Positions 8,349 to 18,638 are shown, counted from the stretch's first letter. The stretch: DNA of 64,000 nt from Burkholderiales bacterium (GCA_027493935.1 JAOSJV010000001.1:124001-188000); one strand, 5' to 3'. Notes: a model not told the origin generated them from the letters alone. A program made the numbers and translations.

Positions 8349-8840
8349 TCAGCGGGCGCCGGGCCGGCGTGCCCTCTCGAGCACGCGCAGATGCCCGCCG
8401 AGGAATGCCACCGGCAGCATCAGCACGTTGCCGAGCACGCGCGCCCACTCCGGGTAGCTCGCATCCGACATGCCGCCGAGCACGATCTCGCCGAACGCGA
8501 GCGAGCACAGCCCGAGCATCAGCGCGAAGCGGTACTCGGCGCGGTTCGCGATGCGCGCCGCCACGTAGGCGCCCAGGCCGGTGAACGCGAGCCCGATCGA
8601 AAGCCCGGCCCACTGGAACGCCGAAGACTCGCGGAAGAACCGGTCGATGTCCTCGGTGCCCGCCCCGCCGGCGCCGAGCACGACGCCCCAGGCGGTCGCG
8701 ATGGCCGTGCCCGCGACGATCGTGCCGCCGATGTCGACCGCGAGGCCGAGCAGGATGGCCTTGACCGCCGAGCCCGGGCGATCGCGCTTCTCGGCGGCGG
8801 ACACGTCGGCCGCGGGCGGCCGGTAGGGGTCGGTCGGCAC
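8349..8840 (-). CDS. Hypothetical four-helix membrane protein
   Basis: A 163-residue protein of unknown family. After a polar N-terminus (~25 residues) it has four predicted transmembrane helices at about 26-55, 73-95, 100-120 and 128-148, with a short basic tail. The second loop holds [14 protein letters not shown]. It is transcribed with the acyl-CoA dehydrogenase and RidA genes (16 and 31 bp spacings), but nothing in it points to acyl-CoA chemistry. I do not recognise it. Confidence 0.7.
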   Translation of the reverse strand: MPTDPYRPPAADVSAAEKRDRPGSAVKAILLGLAVDIGGTIVAGTAIATAWGVVLGAGGAGTEDIDRFFRESSAFQWAGLSIGLAFTGLGAYVAARIANRAEYRFALMLGLCSLAFGEIVLGGMSDASYPEWARVLGNVLMLPVAFLGGHLRVLERARRPGAR

Positions 8841-8856
8841 GCTGGACCGGTTCGCG

Positions 8857-9237
8857 CTAGGCGCCTCGCGCCGTGACCTCGATCTCGATCTTCATCCGCG
8901 CATCGACGAGCTGGGCGACCACGGTGGTGTTCGCCGGCCGCGCCCGCCCGAGGTACTGGCCCATGATCGGCGCCACCTTCTCGAAGTCCGCGCGATCGGC
9001 GAGATAGCAGCGCACGCGCACCACGTGATCGAGCGTGCAGCCTGCCTTCGAGAGCGCGTGCGAGATGTTGCGGAAGGCCTGGTGGGCCTGCTCGACGACG
9101 TCGTCGGCGATCGTCATCGCGGCGTAGTCGAATCCGGTGGTGCCCGAGACGTGCACGTAGCGGTCGTCGACCACGGCGCGGCTGAAGCCGGCGAGCTTCT
9201 CGAACGCCGATCCCGAGGAGATGCGCTGTATCGGCAT
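8857..9237 (-). CDS. RidA/YjgF-family protein
   Basis: A 126-residue RidA-superfamily member of the kind that hydrolyses reactive enamine/imine intermediates. It shows [11 protein letters not shown], the [22 protein letters not shown] helix and the closing [21 protein letters not shown], where the Arg of the family binding pocket is replaced by Asp-Ala-Arg spacing. It starts at ATG 9237 and lies between a membrane-protein gene and a thiolase on the same strand. Such RidA paralogues in fatty-acid clusters are common and rarely characterised. Confidence 0.88.
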   Translation of the reverse strand: MPIQRISSGSAFEKLAGFSRAVVDDRYVHVSGTTGFDYAAMTIADDVVEQAHQAFRNISHALSKAGCTLDHVVRVRCYLADRADFEKVAPIMGQYLGRARPANTTVVAQLVDARMKIEIEVTARGA

Positions 9238-9287
9238 GGCGGCTCCTTTCGCGCGGATCGGTGGCGCGCAGGGCGGGTGCGCGACCG

Positions 9288-10487
9288 TCAGACGAGCTCG
9301 AGCGCGACCGCCGTCGCCTCGCCGCCGCCGATGCACAGGCTCGCCACGCCGCGCTTGGCGCCGGCCTTGCGCAGCGCGCCGAGCAGCGTGACCATGATCC
9401 GCGCGCCCGAGGCGCCGATCGGGTGGCCGAGCGCGCAGGCGCCGCCGTGTACGTTGACCTTCTCGTGCGCGAGCTTGTGATCGCGCATCGCGGCCATCGT
9501 CACCACCGCGAAGGCCTCGTTGATCTCGTACAGATCGACCCTGCCCGCGCTCCAGCCGGCGCGCTCGAGCACCTTGCGGATCGCCGCCACCGGGGCGGTG
9601 GTGAACAATCCCGGCTCCTGCGCGTGGGTGCTGTGCGCGAGGATCGCCGCGAGCGGCTCGACACCGAGCCGCTCGGCGGTCGAGCGGCGCATCAGGATCA
9701 TCGCCGCCGCGCCGTCGGAGATCGAGCTCGAGTTCGCGGCGGTCACCGTGCCGTCCTTGCGGAAGGCGGGCTTCAGCGTCGGGATCTTCTCGAGGTTCGC
9801 CTTGAACGGCTGCTCGTCGGTCTCGACGAAGCGCTCGTTCTTGCCGGCCTTGATGGCGATCGGCGTGATCTCCCAGGCGAACGAGCCGTTCCGGTTCGCG
9901 GCCTGCGCACGCTCGAGCGAGGCGATGGCGAACGCGTCCTGCGCCTCGCGCGTGAAGCCGTACTGCGCGGCGCAATCCTCGGCGAAGGTGCCCATCAGGC
10001 GCCCCGCGCCTTTCTCGTCGCGCGCGTACGCATCCTCGAGGCCGTCGAAGAACATGTGGTCGAGCGCCTGCTGGTGCCCCATGCGGTAGCCGCTGCGGGC
10101 CTTCGGCAGCAGGTAGGGCGCGTTCGTCATGCTCTCCATGCCCCCGGCGACGATGATCTCGCCCGTGCCGGCGGCGAGCAGGTCGTGCGCGAACATCGCC
10201 GCCTTCATGCCCGAGCCGCACATCTTGTTGACGGTCGTGCAGCCGGCGCCGAGCGGCAGGCCCGCGCCGAGCGAGGCCTGGCGCGCCGGCGCCTGCCCCT
10301 GGCCGGCGGGCAGCACGCAGCCCATGATGACCTCGTCCACCTGCTCCGGGCCGATCCCGGCGCGCTCGACCGCGGCGCGGATGGCGGCGGCGCCGAGCGC
10401 AGGTGCGGCGAACTCCTTCAGCTCGCCCTGGAACGCGCCCATCGGGGTGCGAGCGGCCGAGACGATGACGATCGGATCGCTGAGCAT
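9288..10487 (-). CDS. Acetyl-CoA C-acetyltransferase (thiolase)
   Basis: A 399-residue degradative/biosynthetic thiolase. It interconverts two acetyl-CoA with acetoacetyl-CoA, or cleaves 3-ketoacyl-CoA. Cys90 in [10 protein letters not shown] is the acyl-accepting nucleophile. [19 protein letters not shown] carries the catalytic His, and CIGGGEA carries the second Cys. The start is ATG 10487 with GAGGAG upstream. With the PHA synthase at 15.2 kb it could feed acetoacetyl-CoA to polyhydroxybutyrate, although no phaB lies nearby; it could equally finish beta-oxidation or leucine catabolism. Confidence 0.93.
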   Translation of the reverse strand: MLSDPIVIVSAARTPMGAFQGELKEFAAPALGAAAIRAAVERAGIGPEQVDEVIMGCVLPAGQGQAPARQASLGAGLPLGAGCTTVNKMCGSGMKAAMFAHDLLAAGTGEIIVAGGMESMTNAPYLLPKARSGYRMGHQQALDHMFFDGLEDAYARDEKGAGRLMGTFAEDCAAQYGFTREAQDAFAIASLERAQAANRNGSFAWEITPIAIKAGKNERFVETDEQPFKANLEKIPTLKPAFRKDGTVTAANSSSISDGAAAMILMRRSTAERLGVEPLAAILAHSTHAQEPGLFTTAPVAAIRKVLERAGWSAGRVDLYEINEAFAVVTMAAMRDHKLAHEKVNVHGGACALGHPIGASGARIMVTLLGALRKAGAKRGVASLCIGGGEATAVALELV

Positions 10488-10587
10488 GTCGGTCTCCTCG
10501 GTCGCGTGCGAGCGCCAGGCGTGAGTGCGCCGACGTTCACGAACAAGGAATTCTAATCGGTATCGCGCACGGCGTGCGACGCGTGGA

Positions 10588-11691
10588 TTACCGATCGCTC
10601 CAAAGGTAATCCACGGGTGCGCGGCGTGGTCCCTGCTCGGCGCATTCCACACACCGCGTCAGGAATCCGACCCGGACCTTGTAGCGCGGGAGCGGTCCGG
10701 TCGCCTCGTAGGCGAGCGTCTGCTTGCCTACCGACTTCATCTCGGCACGCCAGCAGGACAGCACGCGGTCGCCCGCGAGGCCCTTCCGCACGACGAGGCC
10801 GAAGCGCGCGTTCTCCGAGCCCCGCGGGGCGGCGACGTCGAGCTCGACCACGCGCACGCCGACGAGGTCTGCCGGCTTCATGGCCTCGGTCGCCCGTTCC
10901 TCCCATGCCTTGGCGGCGTCGTCGACGCAGGTGCCTTCGAGCACTGGAATCTCTCCGAGCGTCCCCGGCACCACGGTCGCCACCGCCGCGAAGGGCCGGT
11001 ACATGACACGAATCTCGGTTGAAGCACCGGGGGCCACTGAAACGTCCCAGGTGTACTCGGCCGCCACCTTCCAGAGCGGCCGGCCGTGTGGCACCGGATC
11101 GGGCTCGTCGATGTAGATTCGGTCGTCGAGCGGCGGCATGAGCTGGGGACCGATCAGTCCCGCAGCCCGCAGCCGATCGATCTCGCGCCTGACGAGGCCA
11201 CTGAATCGGTACGACCCGAGGTCGTGGCCGGCGAACCCGGAGATTTCGCGGGACGAGAGCCCCGTCTTGCGGAGCGGCGCCGTGACGTCGCGACCGTCCT
11301 TTATCGCCCGGAGCTCGGTGTGGAACGTCGAGCGCGCACCGTCGACCCAGACCGCAAAGCCGGGGACCTCACGCTCGTGCTCGGCACTGCGCAGCTGGCG
11401 ATGCGCCGGACCGTACGGCGGCAGCGGGAGCCGCAGAGTGGTGCGGACTTTCCTGTCGGTGGTGTTACGGTACGTATAGCGCGCGGTGACACGCTCTGGC
11501 CGGATCTCGTACGCGTGTGCCTCCAGGGTGAGCGGCGCGTGAGGCGCGACCACCGGTGCGCTCACCGGCTTGTCTTCCAGCCAGACGCGCGCTGTGCCGG
11601 CGGGCGCATGCGCCAGGGCGCCCGCGATTGCGGCGCACTGGATGGCGCCGATCCAGCGCCGCACCGCGGCAGCCTCCCCGCCGCTGAACAC
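10588..11691 (-). CDS. Secreted DUF4424-like protein
   Basis: A 367-residue protein with an N-terminal hydrophobic stretch (residues ~13-33, signal peptide-like). The body resembles DUF4424: repeated beta strands, YEIRPERVTARYTYRNTTDRKV near residue 60, LPLPPYGP, and a C-terminal half with AAEYTWDVSVAPGASTEI. A CVEC pair lies near the C-terminus and other cysteines occur in the second half, consistent with an oxidised periplasmic domain. No function is established for the family. It sits 33 bp downstream of the carbonic anhydrase on the same strand. Confidence 0.7.
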   Translation of the reverse strand: MFSGGEAAAVRRWIGAIQCAAIAGALAHAPAGTARVWLEDKPVSAPVVAPHAPLTLEAHAYEIRPERVTARYTYRNTTDRKVRTTLRLPLPPYGPAHRQLRSAEHEREVPGFAVWVDGARSTFHTELRAIKDGRDVTAPLRKTGLSSREISGFAGHDLGSYRFSGLVRREIDRLRAAGLIGPQLMPPLDDRIYIDEPDPVPHGRPLWKVAAEYTWDVSVAPGASTEIRVMYRPFAAVATVVPGTLGEIPVLEGTCVDDAAKAWEERATEAMKPADLVGVRVVELDVAAPRGSENARFGLVVRKGLAGDRVLSCWRAEMKSVGKQTLAYEATGPLPRYKVRVGFLTRCVECAEQGPRRAPVDYLWSDR

Positions 11692-11724
11692 ATGGCTCCA
11701 TGTCGCGAGTATGAACCGGACGGG

Positions 11725-12414
11725 TTACGGTTTTGTTCCCGCCGCCAGGGCGCCCTCGTCGCCCGCGCGGCATCTGGCCGCGGCGATCGCGGCCTGGTAC
11801 CTGGCGTCGATCTCCGCGGCGCTCTCGATCGTGGTATCGAGATCGCGCAGCAGCCCGTCCGAGAGGCCGTAGATCCAGCCGTGCACCGCGACCGGCTGCC
11901 CGCGCGCCCAGGCGTCCTCGATCACGGAGGTGCGGCACACGTTGCGCACCTGCTCGACGACGTTCAGCTCGCACATGCGCTCGAGGCGCACGGCCGGATC
12001 GGCGAGGTGCGCGAGCTGCCCGGCGTATGCACCGTGCACGTCCTGGACGTGGCGCAGCCAGTTGTCGGCGAGGCCGACGCGCCGATACTCCATGGCGTTG
12101 CGCACCCCGCTGCAGCCATAGTGGCCGCAGACGATCACCTCGCGCACGCCGAGGAGGTCCACAGCGAACTGCAGCACCGACAGTGCATTGAGATCGGTGT
12201 GCACGACGACGTTGGCGATGTTGCGGTGGACGAAGAGCTCGCCGGGCGCGAGCCCGACGATCTCGTTCGCGGGCACGCGACTGTCGGAGCAGCCGATCCA
12301 CAGGTAGCGCGGCGCCTGCTGTTCCGCGAGCCGGGCGAAGAAGCGGGCGTCGCGCTCGCGCATCGCCGCGGCCCACGCGCGGTTGTTCTCGAACAGATGC
12401 TGGAGGGTCCTCAT
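11725..12414 (-). CDS. can: Beta-class carbonic anhydrase
   Basis: A 229-residue beta-carbonic anhydrase, the cytoplasmic zinc enzyme that interconverts CO2 and bicarbonate. The zinc ligands are visible as Cys42 and Asp44 in CSDSR, and His98 and Cys101 in GHYGC. Also present are the family strands HRNIANVV and VHGWIYGLSDG. The length is normal and the gene intact. Bicarbonate would supply acyl-CoA carboxylases and other anaplerotic reactions. It shares its strand with the DUF4424-like gene and may be co-transcribed with it. Confidence 0.96.
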   Translation of the reverse strand: MRTLQHLFENNRAWAAAMRERDARFFARLAEQQAPRYLWIGCSDSRVPANEIVGLAPGELFVHRNIANVVVHTDLNALSVLQFAVDLLGVREVIVCGHYGCSGVRNAMEYRRVGLADNWLRHVQDVHGAYAGQLAHLADPAVRLERMCELNVVEQVRNVCRTSVIEDAWARGQPVAVHGWIYGLSDGLLRDLDTTIESAAEIDARYQAAIAAARCRAGDEGALAAGTKP

Positions 12415-12745
12415 GCCGCGCGCCGGCTGGATGCACGCTTGCGAACCCGCGTCAGCAGTCGCCGAACGGCAGGCAAACCGTCATCTCCCGCGAACGCCGT
12501 CATCCCCGCGAATGCGGGGATCCGGCGATCCGTCGAGGAGGCAGGGAACCGCGCTCGGGTGTCCCGCACCCGATTGCACCATGCGGGGGCGGGTTTCGCG
12601 CGAGCGACGACCGGGTGTTCACACGGCCTCCTCCCCGGGAATGACGGCGTGGGTGCGCTCACGGAAGTAGTCATCGAGGCGGTCACCGAGGCGGTCACCG
12701 AGGCAGGGAGTCCTTAGGCGGCGCTGGTGCGCGAGCGGCTTCCCG
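12415..12745. other. Non-coding gap with a REP-like palindrome and a tandem repeat
   Basis: This 331 bp gap holds the palindrome CGTCATCCCCGCGAATGCGG... at 12498-12525, the same family as at 6984, and a short tandem array at about 12675-12703 in which GAGGCGGTCACC repeats two and a half times. I see no gene, promoter or RNA in it. Confidence 0.6.
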
Positions 12746-13951
12746 CTAGCGCGTCTCGCCGAAGAGCTCGCGCCCGATCAGCCAGCGGCGGATCTCGGAG
12801 GTGCCGGCGCCGATCTCGTAGAGCTTGGCGTCGCGCCACAGCCGCCCGGTCGCGTACTCGTTGATGTAGCCGTTGCCGCCGAGGCACTGGATCGCTTCGC
12901 CCGCCATCCAGGTGGCGCGCTCCGCGGCGTACAGGATCGCGCCGGCGGCGTCCTTGCGCGTGGTCTCGCCGCGGTCGAGCGCCTGGCCGACGGCATAGAC
13001 GTAGGCGCGGGAGGCCGAGAAGGTCGTGTACATGTCGGCGAGCTTGCCCTGCATGAGCTGGAACTCGCCGATCGACTGGCCGAACTGCTTGCGCTCGTGC
13101 ACGTACGGAATCACGACGTCGAGGCAGGCGGCCATGATGCCGAGCGGGCCGGCGGCGAGCACCGCGCGCTCGTAGTCGAGTCCGGACATCAGCACGTTCA
13201 CGCCGCGCCCGTCGCCGCCGAGCACGTTCTCGGCGGGCACCTCGCAGTCGTGGAACACGAGCTCGCAGGTGTTCGAGCCGCGCATGCCGAGCTTGTCGAG
13301 CTTCTGCGCGGTGGCGAAGCCCTTGAAGCCGCGCTCGATGATGAACGCGGTGATGCCGCGCGGGCCGGCCTCGGCATCGGTCTTCGCGTAGACCACGAGC
13401 GTGTCGGCATCCGGGCCGTTGGTGATCCACATCTTGGTGCCGTTCAGCACGTAGCGGTCGCCGCGCCGCTCGGCGCGCAGGCGCATGCCGACCACGTCCG
13501 AGCCGGCGCCCGGCTCGCTCATCGCGAGCGCGCCGACGTGCTCGCCGGAGACGAGCCTCGGAAGGTAGTCGCGTTTCTGCGCCGCGGTTCCGTTGCGCCG
13601 GATCTGGTTCACGCACAGGTTGGAGTGCGCGCCGTAGGAGAGGCCGACCGACGCCGAGGCGCGGCTGATCTCCTCCATCGCGACGATGTGCGCGAGGTAG
13701 CCCATGTTCGTGCCGCCGTAGTCCTCCTCGACCGTGATGCCGAGCAGGCCGAGCGCGCCGAGCTTGCGCCACAGCTCAATCGGGAACTGGTTCGAGCGGT
13801 CGATCTCGGCCGCGCGCGGTGCGATCTCGGCCTCGGCGAAGTCGCGCACGGTGGCGCGCAGCATGGCGACCTCCTCCCCGTGCGCGAAGCGCAGCTGCGG
13901 GAAGTCGACCATCGGCACGGCGGATGCGGTCGGGGCGGCGGCACGATCCAT
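12746..13951 (-). CDS. ivd: Isovaleryl-CoA dehydrogenase
   Basis: A 401-residue acyl-CoA dehydrogenase that groups with isovaleryl-CoA dehydrogenases, which oxidise isovaleryl-CoA to 3-methylcrotonyl-CoA in leucine breakdown. The family-specific catalytic Glu is in helix [16 protein letters not shown], Glu261. At the usual C-terminal position the Glu is displaced ([16 protein letters not shown]). Other landmarks are [29 protein letters not shown] and [12 protein letters not shown]. The start ATG 13951 has GGAGGG 8 nt upstream; an internal Met14 is a weaker alternative. It is divergent from the metallo-hydrolase and PHA synthase genes, with a 120 bp shared upstream region. Confidence 0.92.
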   Translation of the reverse strand: MDRAAAPTASAVPMVDFPQLRFAHGEEVAMLRATVRDFAEAEIAPRAAEIDRSNQFPIELWRKLGALGLLGITVEEDYGGTNMGYLAHIVAMEEISRASASVGLSYGAHSNLCVNQIRRNGTAAQKRDYLPRLVSGEHVGALAMSEPGAGSDVVGMRLRAERRGDRYVLNGTKMWITNGPDADTLVVYAKTDAEAGPRGITAFIIERGFKGFATAQKLDKLGMRGSNTCELVFHDCEVPAENVLGGDGRGVNVLMSGLDYERAVLAAGPLGIMAACLDVVIPYVHERKQFGQSIGEFQLMQGKLADMYTTFSASRAYVYAVGQALDRGETTRKDAAGAILYAAERATWMAGEAIQCLGGNGYINEYATGRLWRDAKLYEIGAGTSEIRRWLIGRELFGETR

Positions 13952-14071
13952 GGGCGAACCCTCCGGTTCTCGCGTCGGCCGCTCGCGTCGAGGGCCGTAA
14001 TCTGCGAGAATTGTGCGTTGCGGGATTCTACCGCATCCCGACCGAGCCTCCGGAAGCGCCGCCGGGAGCAG

Positions 14072-15148
14072 ATGCCCGCGAATCCGCGCCGACCAACGCC
14101 GTTCTCGAACTGCATGACGCCCGAGCAGGTGCTCGATTACCCGTTCGCCGCGCCGCCCGCGCCGGGCGAGCTCGCCGAGGTCGCGCCCGGCGTCCACTGG
14201 CTGCGCATGCCGCTGCCGTTCGCGCTCGATCACATCAACCTCTGGCTGCTCGAGGACGGCGAAGGGTTCGTGATCGTCGATTGCGGCGTGGGCATGGACG
14301 CGACGCGCGCGCTGTGGGAGCGTATCTTCGCCGAGCGGGTCGGCACGCGGCCGGTGCGGCGCATCCTGGCGACCCACTGCCATCCTGACCACGCCGGCAA
14401 CGCGGGCTGGCTCGGCGAGCGCTTCGGCGCGACGCTGTGGATGTCGCAGGCCGACTACCTGACGGCGCACGCCTGGCGCGACGGCGCGGCGGGCTACACC
14501 AATGACGCGCTGCTCGCATTCTTCCGCACGCACGGCCTCGACGATGCGCGCATCGAGGCGCTGCGCGAGCGCGGCAACCGCTACCGGGTGCTCGTGCCCG
14601 AGTTCCCCGGCACCTACCGGCGCGTCGTCGACGGCGAGGAGATCGCGCTCGGCGGCCGCGCGTGGCGCGTGGTGACCGGCTACGGGCACGCGCCGGAGCA
14701 CGTCTCGCTCTACTGCGAGCCGCTCGGCGTCTTCATCTCGGGGGACATGCTGCTGCCGCGCATCTCGTCGCATGTCGGCGTCACGGCGGTCGCGCCCGAC
14801 GACGACCCGGTGGGACTCTTCCTCGGCTCGCTCGCCCGGTTCGCCGATCTGCTGCCGGCCGGGACGCTGGTGCTGCCCTCGCACGGCCTGCCGTTCCGCG
14901 GCGCCCAGGAGCGCATCGCGCAGCTCCAGGAGCACCACGCGCTGCGCCTGGCCGAGATCGAGGAGGCGTGCGCCGGACCGCGCTCGGCCGCTGAGCTCCT
15001 CGCCGTGATGTTTCGCCGCCGTCTGGACACCCACCAGGTCTTCCTCGCGCTCGGCGAGGTGATCGCGCACCTCAACCACCTGGCCTCGCGCGGCTGCGTG
15101 TCGCGCGAGGCCGGCGCCGACGGCGTGATCCGCTTCGCGCGCGCGTGA
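14072..15148 (+). CDS. Metallo-beta-lactamase-fold hydrolase (LACTB2-like)
   Basis: A 358-residue MBL-fold hydrolase with the zinc motif [10 protein letters not shown] (His102, His104, Asp106, His107), an early Asp in [10 protein letters not shown], the later [14 protein letters not shown] and [14 protein letters not shown], and SHGLPF. A C-terminal winged-helix-like tail (~290-358, [22 protein letters not shown]) is typical of LACTB2/ROMO-like hydrolases. I start at ATG 14072 behind GGGAGCAG; the upstream open frame is antisense to ivd and not credible. The phaC reading frame begins as this gene ends. The substrate is unknown; related proteins cleave thioesters or RNA. Confidence 0.88.
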   Translation: MPANPRRPTPFSNCMTPEQVLDYPFAAPPAPGELAEVAPGVHWLRMPLPFALDHINLWLLEDGEGFVIVDCGVGMDATRALWERIFAERVGTRPVRRILATHCHPDHAGNAGWLGERFGATLWMSQADYLTAHAWRDGAAGYTNDALLAFFRTHGLDDARIEALRERGNRYRVLVPEFPGTYRRVVDGEEIALGGRAWRVVTGYGHAPEHVSLYCEPLGVFISGDMLLPRISSHVGVTAVAPDDDPVGLFLGSLARFADLLPAGTLVLPSHGLPFRGAQERIAQLQEHHALRLAEIEEACAGPRSAAELLAVMFRRRLDTHQVFLALGEVIAHLNHLASRGCVSREAGADGVIRFARA

Positions 15149-15165
15149 CGAGAAGGAGCCCGCCC

Positions 15166-16983
15166 TTGTCCGCAAAGCCAGAAGAGACTGCCCAGGGGCC
15201 GGACGCGGCCGAGATGGCCCGGATCTTCGCCGAGGTGGCGCAGCGCTCGAGCGGCATGCTCTCGGAGTACCTGCGCCGCCATCCGACCGAGAACGGTGTG
15301 GGCTTCCGCGACGAGCTCGGCATCGCCAAGGCCTACATGGACCTGTGGTCGAAGATGCTCGCGAACCCGTACCAGCTCGCCGAGGCCCAGATGAACATGT
15401 TCTGGGACTACATGCGGCTGTGGCAGGGCTCGTGGCTGAAGCTCATGGGCCAGGAGGTCGAGCCGGTCGCCGCGCCCGCGAAGGGCGACGCGCGCTTCAG
15501 GGATGAGGACTGGGAGAACCACTTCCTGTTCGACTTCGTCAAGCAGTCCTACCTGATCGCCGCGCGGCACATTCACGACGCGGTGTCGAACACCGCGGGG
15601 TTGCCGGACGTCTCGAAGAAAAAGGTCGACTTCTTCACCCGCCAGTACATCGATGCGCTGTCGCCGTCGAACTTCGCGCTCACCAACCCGCAGGTGCTGC
15701 GCGAGATCTGGAAGACCGGCGGCACCAACCTGGTGCGGGGCCTGAACAACCTGCTGCAGGACGTCGAGGAGGGCGACGGGCAGCTGCGCATCAGAATGAC
15801 CGACGCCAAGGCGTTCGAAATCGGCAAGAACGTCGCCACGGCGCCGGGCAAAGTGGTGTTCCAGACCGATCTCGCGCAGCTCATCCAGTACGCGCCCGCG
15901 ACGCCGACCGTGGCGAAGCGCCCGCTCCTGATCATCCCGCCCTGGATCAACAAGTTCTACATCCTCGACCTGCGCGAGAAGAACTCGTTCATCCGCTGGG
16001 CGGTGGACCAGGGGCACACGGTGTACGTGATCTCGTGGGTGAACCCCGACCGGCGCCATGCCGAGAAGGATTTCGCCGACTACATGTTCGAGGGCCCGCT
16101 CGCCGCGCTGGACGCGATCGAGAAGGCCACCGGCGAGCGCGAGGTGAACGTCATCGGCTACTGCCTCGGCGGGACGCTGCTCGGGGCGACGCTCGGGTAC
16201 ATGGCGGCCAAGGGCGACCGCCGCATCGGCTCGGCGACCTTCTTCGTGGCATTGCTCGATTTCTCGATCCCGGGCGAGCTCGGCGTCTTCATCGACGAGG
16301 AGCAGGTGGCGAACCTCGAGCGCAAGATGAACGAGCGCGGCTACCTCGAGGGCGCGGAGATGGCCACCACGTTCAACATGCTGCGCTCGAACGACCTGAT
16401 CTGGTCGTTCGTGGTCAACAACTACCTGATGGGCAAGGAGCCGTTCCCGTTCGACCTCCTGTACTGGAACTCCGATTCCACGCGCATGCCGGCGAAGATG
16501 CACAGCTTCTACCTGCGCAACATGTACATGCGGAACCTGCTGCGCGTGCCGGGCGGCATCGCGCTCGGCGGCGTGCCGATCGACCTCACGCAGGTGAAGG
16601 TGCCCGCCTACTTCATCTCGACGATCGAGGATCACATCGCGCCGTGGAAGTCGACCTACAAGGGCGCGACCGTGCTCGGCGGCCCCGTGCGCTTCGTGCT
16701 CGGCGGCTCGGGGCACATCGCCGGGATCGTCAACCCGCCCTCGGCCAACAAGTACTGCTACTGGACCAATGCCGAGCTGGTCGGTTCGCCCGAGGCGTGG
16801 CAGGCGGCGGCCGAGCGCCACGAGGGCTCGTGGTGGCGCGACTGGCAGGCGTGGATCGGCGAGCTGAACGGTCCGGAGGCCGTACCGGCGCGCGTGCCGG
16901 GCGAGGGCGGCCTGCCTGCGCTCGAGGATGCCCCGGGGTCGTACGTTTCGGTGCGGCTCGAGGCGAAGCAGAAGCGGGAGTAG
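15166..16983 (+). CDS. phaC: Class I polyhydroxyalkanoate synthase
   Basis: A ~605-residue PHA synthase that polymerises 3-hydroxyacyl-CoA on granule surfaces. The catalytic Cys is in the modified lipase box [12 protein letters not shown], the Asp in [11 protein letters not shown] and the His in [13 protein letters not shown]. The N-terminal helical domain and the [16 protein letters not shown] segment are characteristic. I prefer the TTG start at 15166 because AAGGAG ends 7 nt before it; a GTG at 15145 overlapping the previous stop is an alternative. No phaA, phaB or phasin is adjacent, although a thiolase lies 5 kb away. The frame is intact. Confidence 0.94.
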   Translation: MSAKPEETAQGPDAAEMARIFAEVAQRSSGMLSEYLRRHPTENGVGFRDELGIAKAYMDLWSKMLANPYQLAEAQMNMFWDYMRLWQGSWLKLMGQEVEPVAAPAKGDARFRDEDWENHFLFDFVKQSYLIAARHIHDAVSNTAGLPDVSKKKVDFFTRQYIDALSPSNFALTNPQVLREIWKTGGTNLVRGLNNLLQDVEEGDGQLRIRMTDAKAFEIGKNVATAPGKVVFQTDLAQLIQYAPATPTVAKRPLLIIPPWINKFYILDLREKNSFIRWAVDQGHTVYVISWVNPDRRHAEKDFADYMFEGPLAALDAIEKATGEREVNVIGYCLGGTLLGATLGYMAAKGDRRIGSATFFVALLDFSIPGELGVFIDEEQVANLERKMNERGYLEGAEMATTFNMLRSNDLIWSFVVNNYLMGKEPFPFDLLYWNSDSTRMPAKMHSFYLRNMYMRNLLRVPGGIALGGVPIDLTQVKVPAYFISTIEDHIAPWKSTYKGATVLGGPVRFVLGGSGHIAGIVNPPSANKYCYWTNAELVGSPEAWQAAAERHEGSWWRDWQAWIGELNGPEAVPARVPGEGGLPALEDAPGSYVSVRLEAKQKRE

Positions 16984-17016
16984 GCCGCTGCGGCGCTGCG
17001 ACCGCCGCAACCACCC

Positions 17017-17070
17017 CGCCGCGCGTTCCGCGCGGCACCCCTCCTGAAAAGGAGGGGAGGGTCGTGCTGC
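17017..17070. repeat. Dispersed repeat CCCCTCC...GGAGGGGTGCCxGCGxxxGCGGGGTGG family
   Basis: In inverse orientation this reads as a CCCCTCCTTTTCAGGAGGGG stem-loop followed by a GCGCGGAACGCGCGGCGGGGTGG hairpin tail. The same two-hairpin layout is present in both copies at 37580-37722, with the loop sequence varying. It is intergenic each time. Confidence 0.6.
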
Positions 17071-17250
17071 AACGCGCCGCGCGTTTCTGTCCCCTGCTTG
17101 GAAAGGAGGCGACGCGCTTCGCCTTCTGCAACCTGCCCGCGACCGGCGCGATGAATTAGGGCACGCTCGACGCGTGCTGGTGCGGCGGGATTGCCGCGGT
17201 GCGCAAGGTCGGCGCGAGGGTCGCCGCATGACGCTTGCCGGTCGCGCCGC

Positions 17251-17281
17251 ACGAAAAAACGGGCGCTCTCGCGCCCGTTGC
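17251..17281 (-). terminator. Rho-independent terminator, minus strand
   Basis: Read on the minus strand, ACGGGCGC-GAGA-GCGCCCGT is a perfect 8-bp stem with a tetraloop followed directly by TTTTT. It is the best intrinsic terminator I found in the window. It implies a transcript arriving from the right, from the btuF-like gene at 17791 or a small gene between them. Confidence 0.8.
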
Positions 17282-17334
17282 AGTAAGAGCCCGCCTCCCG
17301 CCACCCGCGGGCAGCTCCGGCTATGCGCGACTCT

Positions 17335-17742
17335 TCAGCCGGCGTGTCGCCGTTCGACTTCTTCTCCTCCTCCCCTCCGTGCTCGGGCGCGCCGCCGCGC
17401 GACCGCCGCGAGCGCTTCTCCCGGTTGCGCCCGTCGTCCCCTGTTGCTTCTCCGAATCCCCCAGAGTTCGCCCGCCCGGTCTTCGACGTTGCTGCGGTAG
17501 CTGTCGCCGTACCCGCTCGTGCCGCGCTCGCGTTGCTCCTCGAGAATGCGCTGGTGCTCTTCGGCGATCGCCGGGAACGCGCGGAGGCCGTGATCGCGAC
17601 CCGGCGCCAACACGGCCCGCCCGGACAATCGGGCGGCGAGAATCGTCCGAACGCGCCCGTCCACGTCTTCGAGTCGTGCGTTTCCCGGGAAGCGCGGAGC
17701 ATGGTAGGAGCCCGCTCGGGCCGCTGTCAAGCGATGCGCCAC
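17335..17742 (-). CDS. Doubtful small ORF upstream of the terminator
   Basis: This frame could encode up to 135 residues. Its middle (DVDGRVRTILAARLSGRAVL, then AIAEEHQRILEEQRERG and SYRSNVEDRAGELWGI) reads more like protein than the other frames, and a strong minus-strand terminator lies ~55 bp after its stop. Codon third positions are mixed, the C-terminal 40 residues are low-complexity Arg/Gly/Glu, and I recognise no family. It may be frameshifted or a decayed gene. It is listed mainly because the terminator needs a transcript. Confidence 0.25.
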   Translation of the reverse strand: MAHRLTAARAGSYHAPRFPGNARLEDVDGRVRTILAARLSGRAVLAPGRDHGLRAFPAIAEEHQRILEEQRERGTSGYGDSYRSNVEDRAGELWGIRRSNRGRRAQPGEALAAVARRRARARRGGGEEVERRHAG

Positions 17743-17790
17743 CCGCCGCGACAGTCGCCCGGCGCGGCGTGCTGCGCCGCGGTAGGCGCG

Positions 17791-18638
17791 CTACCGGATC
17801 GTATCGGTCCTGCGCTCGGTGCACGCGAGCGCGCAACGGAAGCGCGGGAGGTAATCAAGAGCGAGGATCGCGCGGCTGCCGTACCACGAGGCCATCGCGC
17901 CGTCGATCAGCGCGACGCGCTTGCCGGCGAGCCCGGGCCGGCGCGCCAGCGCGGCTACGTCGCGCGCGCGAAAGCGGTACGGCTCGGTCGAGAGCAGCAC
18001 CACGTCCACCGCGCCGAGCGTTGCCGCGTCTAGCGCGACCTCCGGATAGCGCGCGTCGGCGGCGCGCGGCCATGTCTCCCACCCGACCGCGGCGAGCGTG
18101 CGCGAGATGTAGGTGTCCGTGCCGACCGTCATCCACGGATCGCGCCAGATGAGGTAGAGCACGCGCTCGCGCGCAAGCGCTTCGCCGGCGCGCAGCGCGC
18201 GCGCGTATGCCGAATCGAAGCGCGCCTCGAGCGCCGCGGCTTCGCGCCTCGCCCGAACATGCCGCCGAGCAGCCGGTAGAGGGCGACGTTGTCGCGCGGC
18301 GCAAGCGGATGCGTCACCACGACGTGCGGCACGAAGGCTGCCAGTGCCGCCGCGGTCTCGCGGCGGTTTTCGTCGACGTTGACGATGACGTGGGTCGGCG
18401 CCAGCGCGCGCACCGTGTCGAGGTCGACGTCCTTGGTGCCGCCCACCTTCGGGACGCGCCGGAGCGCCGCGCGCGGACGGACGCAGAAGCCGGTGCGTCC
18501 TACGAGCGCGCCGGCCAGGCCGAGCTCGCACACGAGCTCGGTGATCGAGGGCACCAGCGACACGATGCGCACCGCGCCGCGCGCCGCCGGATGCGTCTGC
18601 CCGGCGGCGTCGGTTAACGAGGGCAGGCCGGCAGACAT
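17791..18638 (-). CDS. BtuF-like cobalamin/corrinoid-binding protein (helical-backbone metal receptor)
   Basis: About 282 residues once a one-base insertion near 18240 is removed. It has the two-lobed class III binding-protein pattern: VRIVSLVPSITELVCELGL, VGGTKDVDLDTVRALAPTHVIVN, a long backbone helix, then VLYLIWRDPWMTVGTDTYIS and LSTEPYRF. The WRDPWMTVG/TYISRTL segment is typical of cobalamin-type receptors. The N-terminus has no hydrophobic signal, unlike the second BtuF-like protein at 33.5 kb, so it may be cytoplasmic or its signal may be missing. No btuC or btuD is nearby. It likely serves B12 supply or sensing; iron-chelate binding is an alternative. Confidence 0.8.

Larger units (their letters stand above)
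16984..17334. other. Non-coding region downstream of phaC with a dispersed repeat and a minus-strand terminator
   Basis: The first ~90 bp hold a copy of a repeat (CCACCCCGCCGCGCGTTCCGC then ACCCCTCCTGAAAAGGAGGGG, 17017-17070) whose inverse form occurs twice at 37580-37722. Around 17251-17281 is a terminator pointing left. The open frames here have no recognisable content. Confidence 0.55.

Noticed and set aside
9261..10556. 431-codon plus-strand frame over the thiolase
   Set aside because: Complementary-strand shadow; the thiolase on the minus strand has all catalytic motifs.
13097..14071. Long plus-strand open frame extending the metallo-hydrolase upstream to 13097
   Set aside because: It is antisense to the intact isovaleryl-CoA dehydrogenase, lacks protein-like motifs and has a good start with a ribosome-binding site at 14072. 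High GC keeps antisense frames open.
17323..18033. 236-codon plus-strand frame upstream of the btuF-like gene
   Set aside because: Low-complexity Ala/Arg/Pro composition, antisense to recognised coding sequence and no family match.
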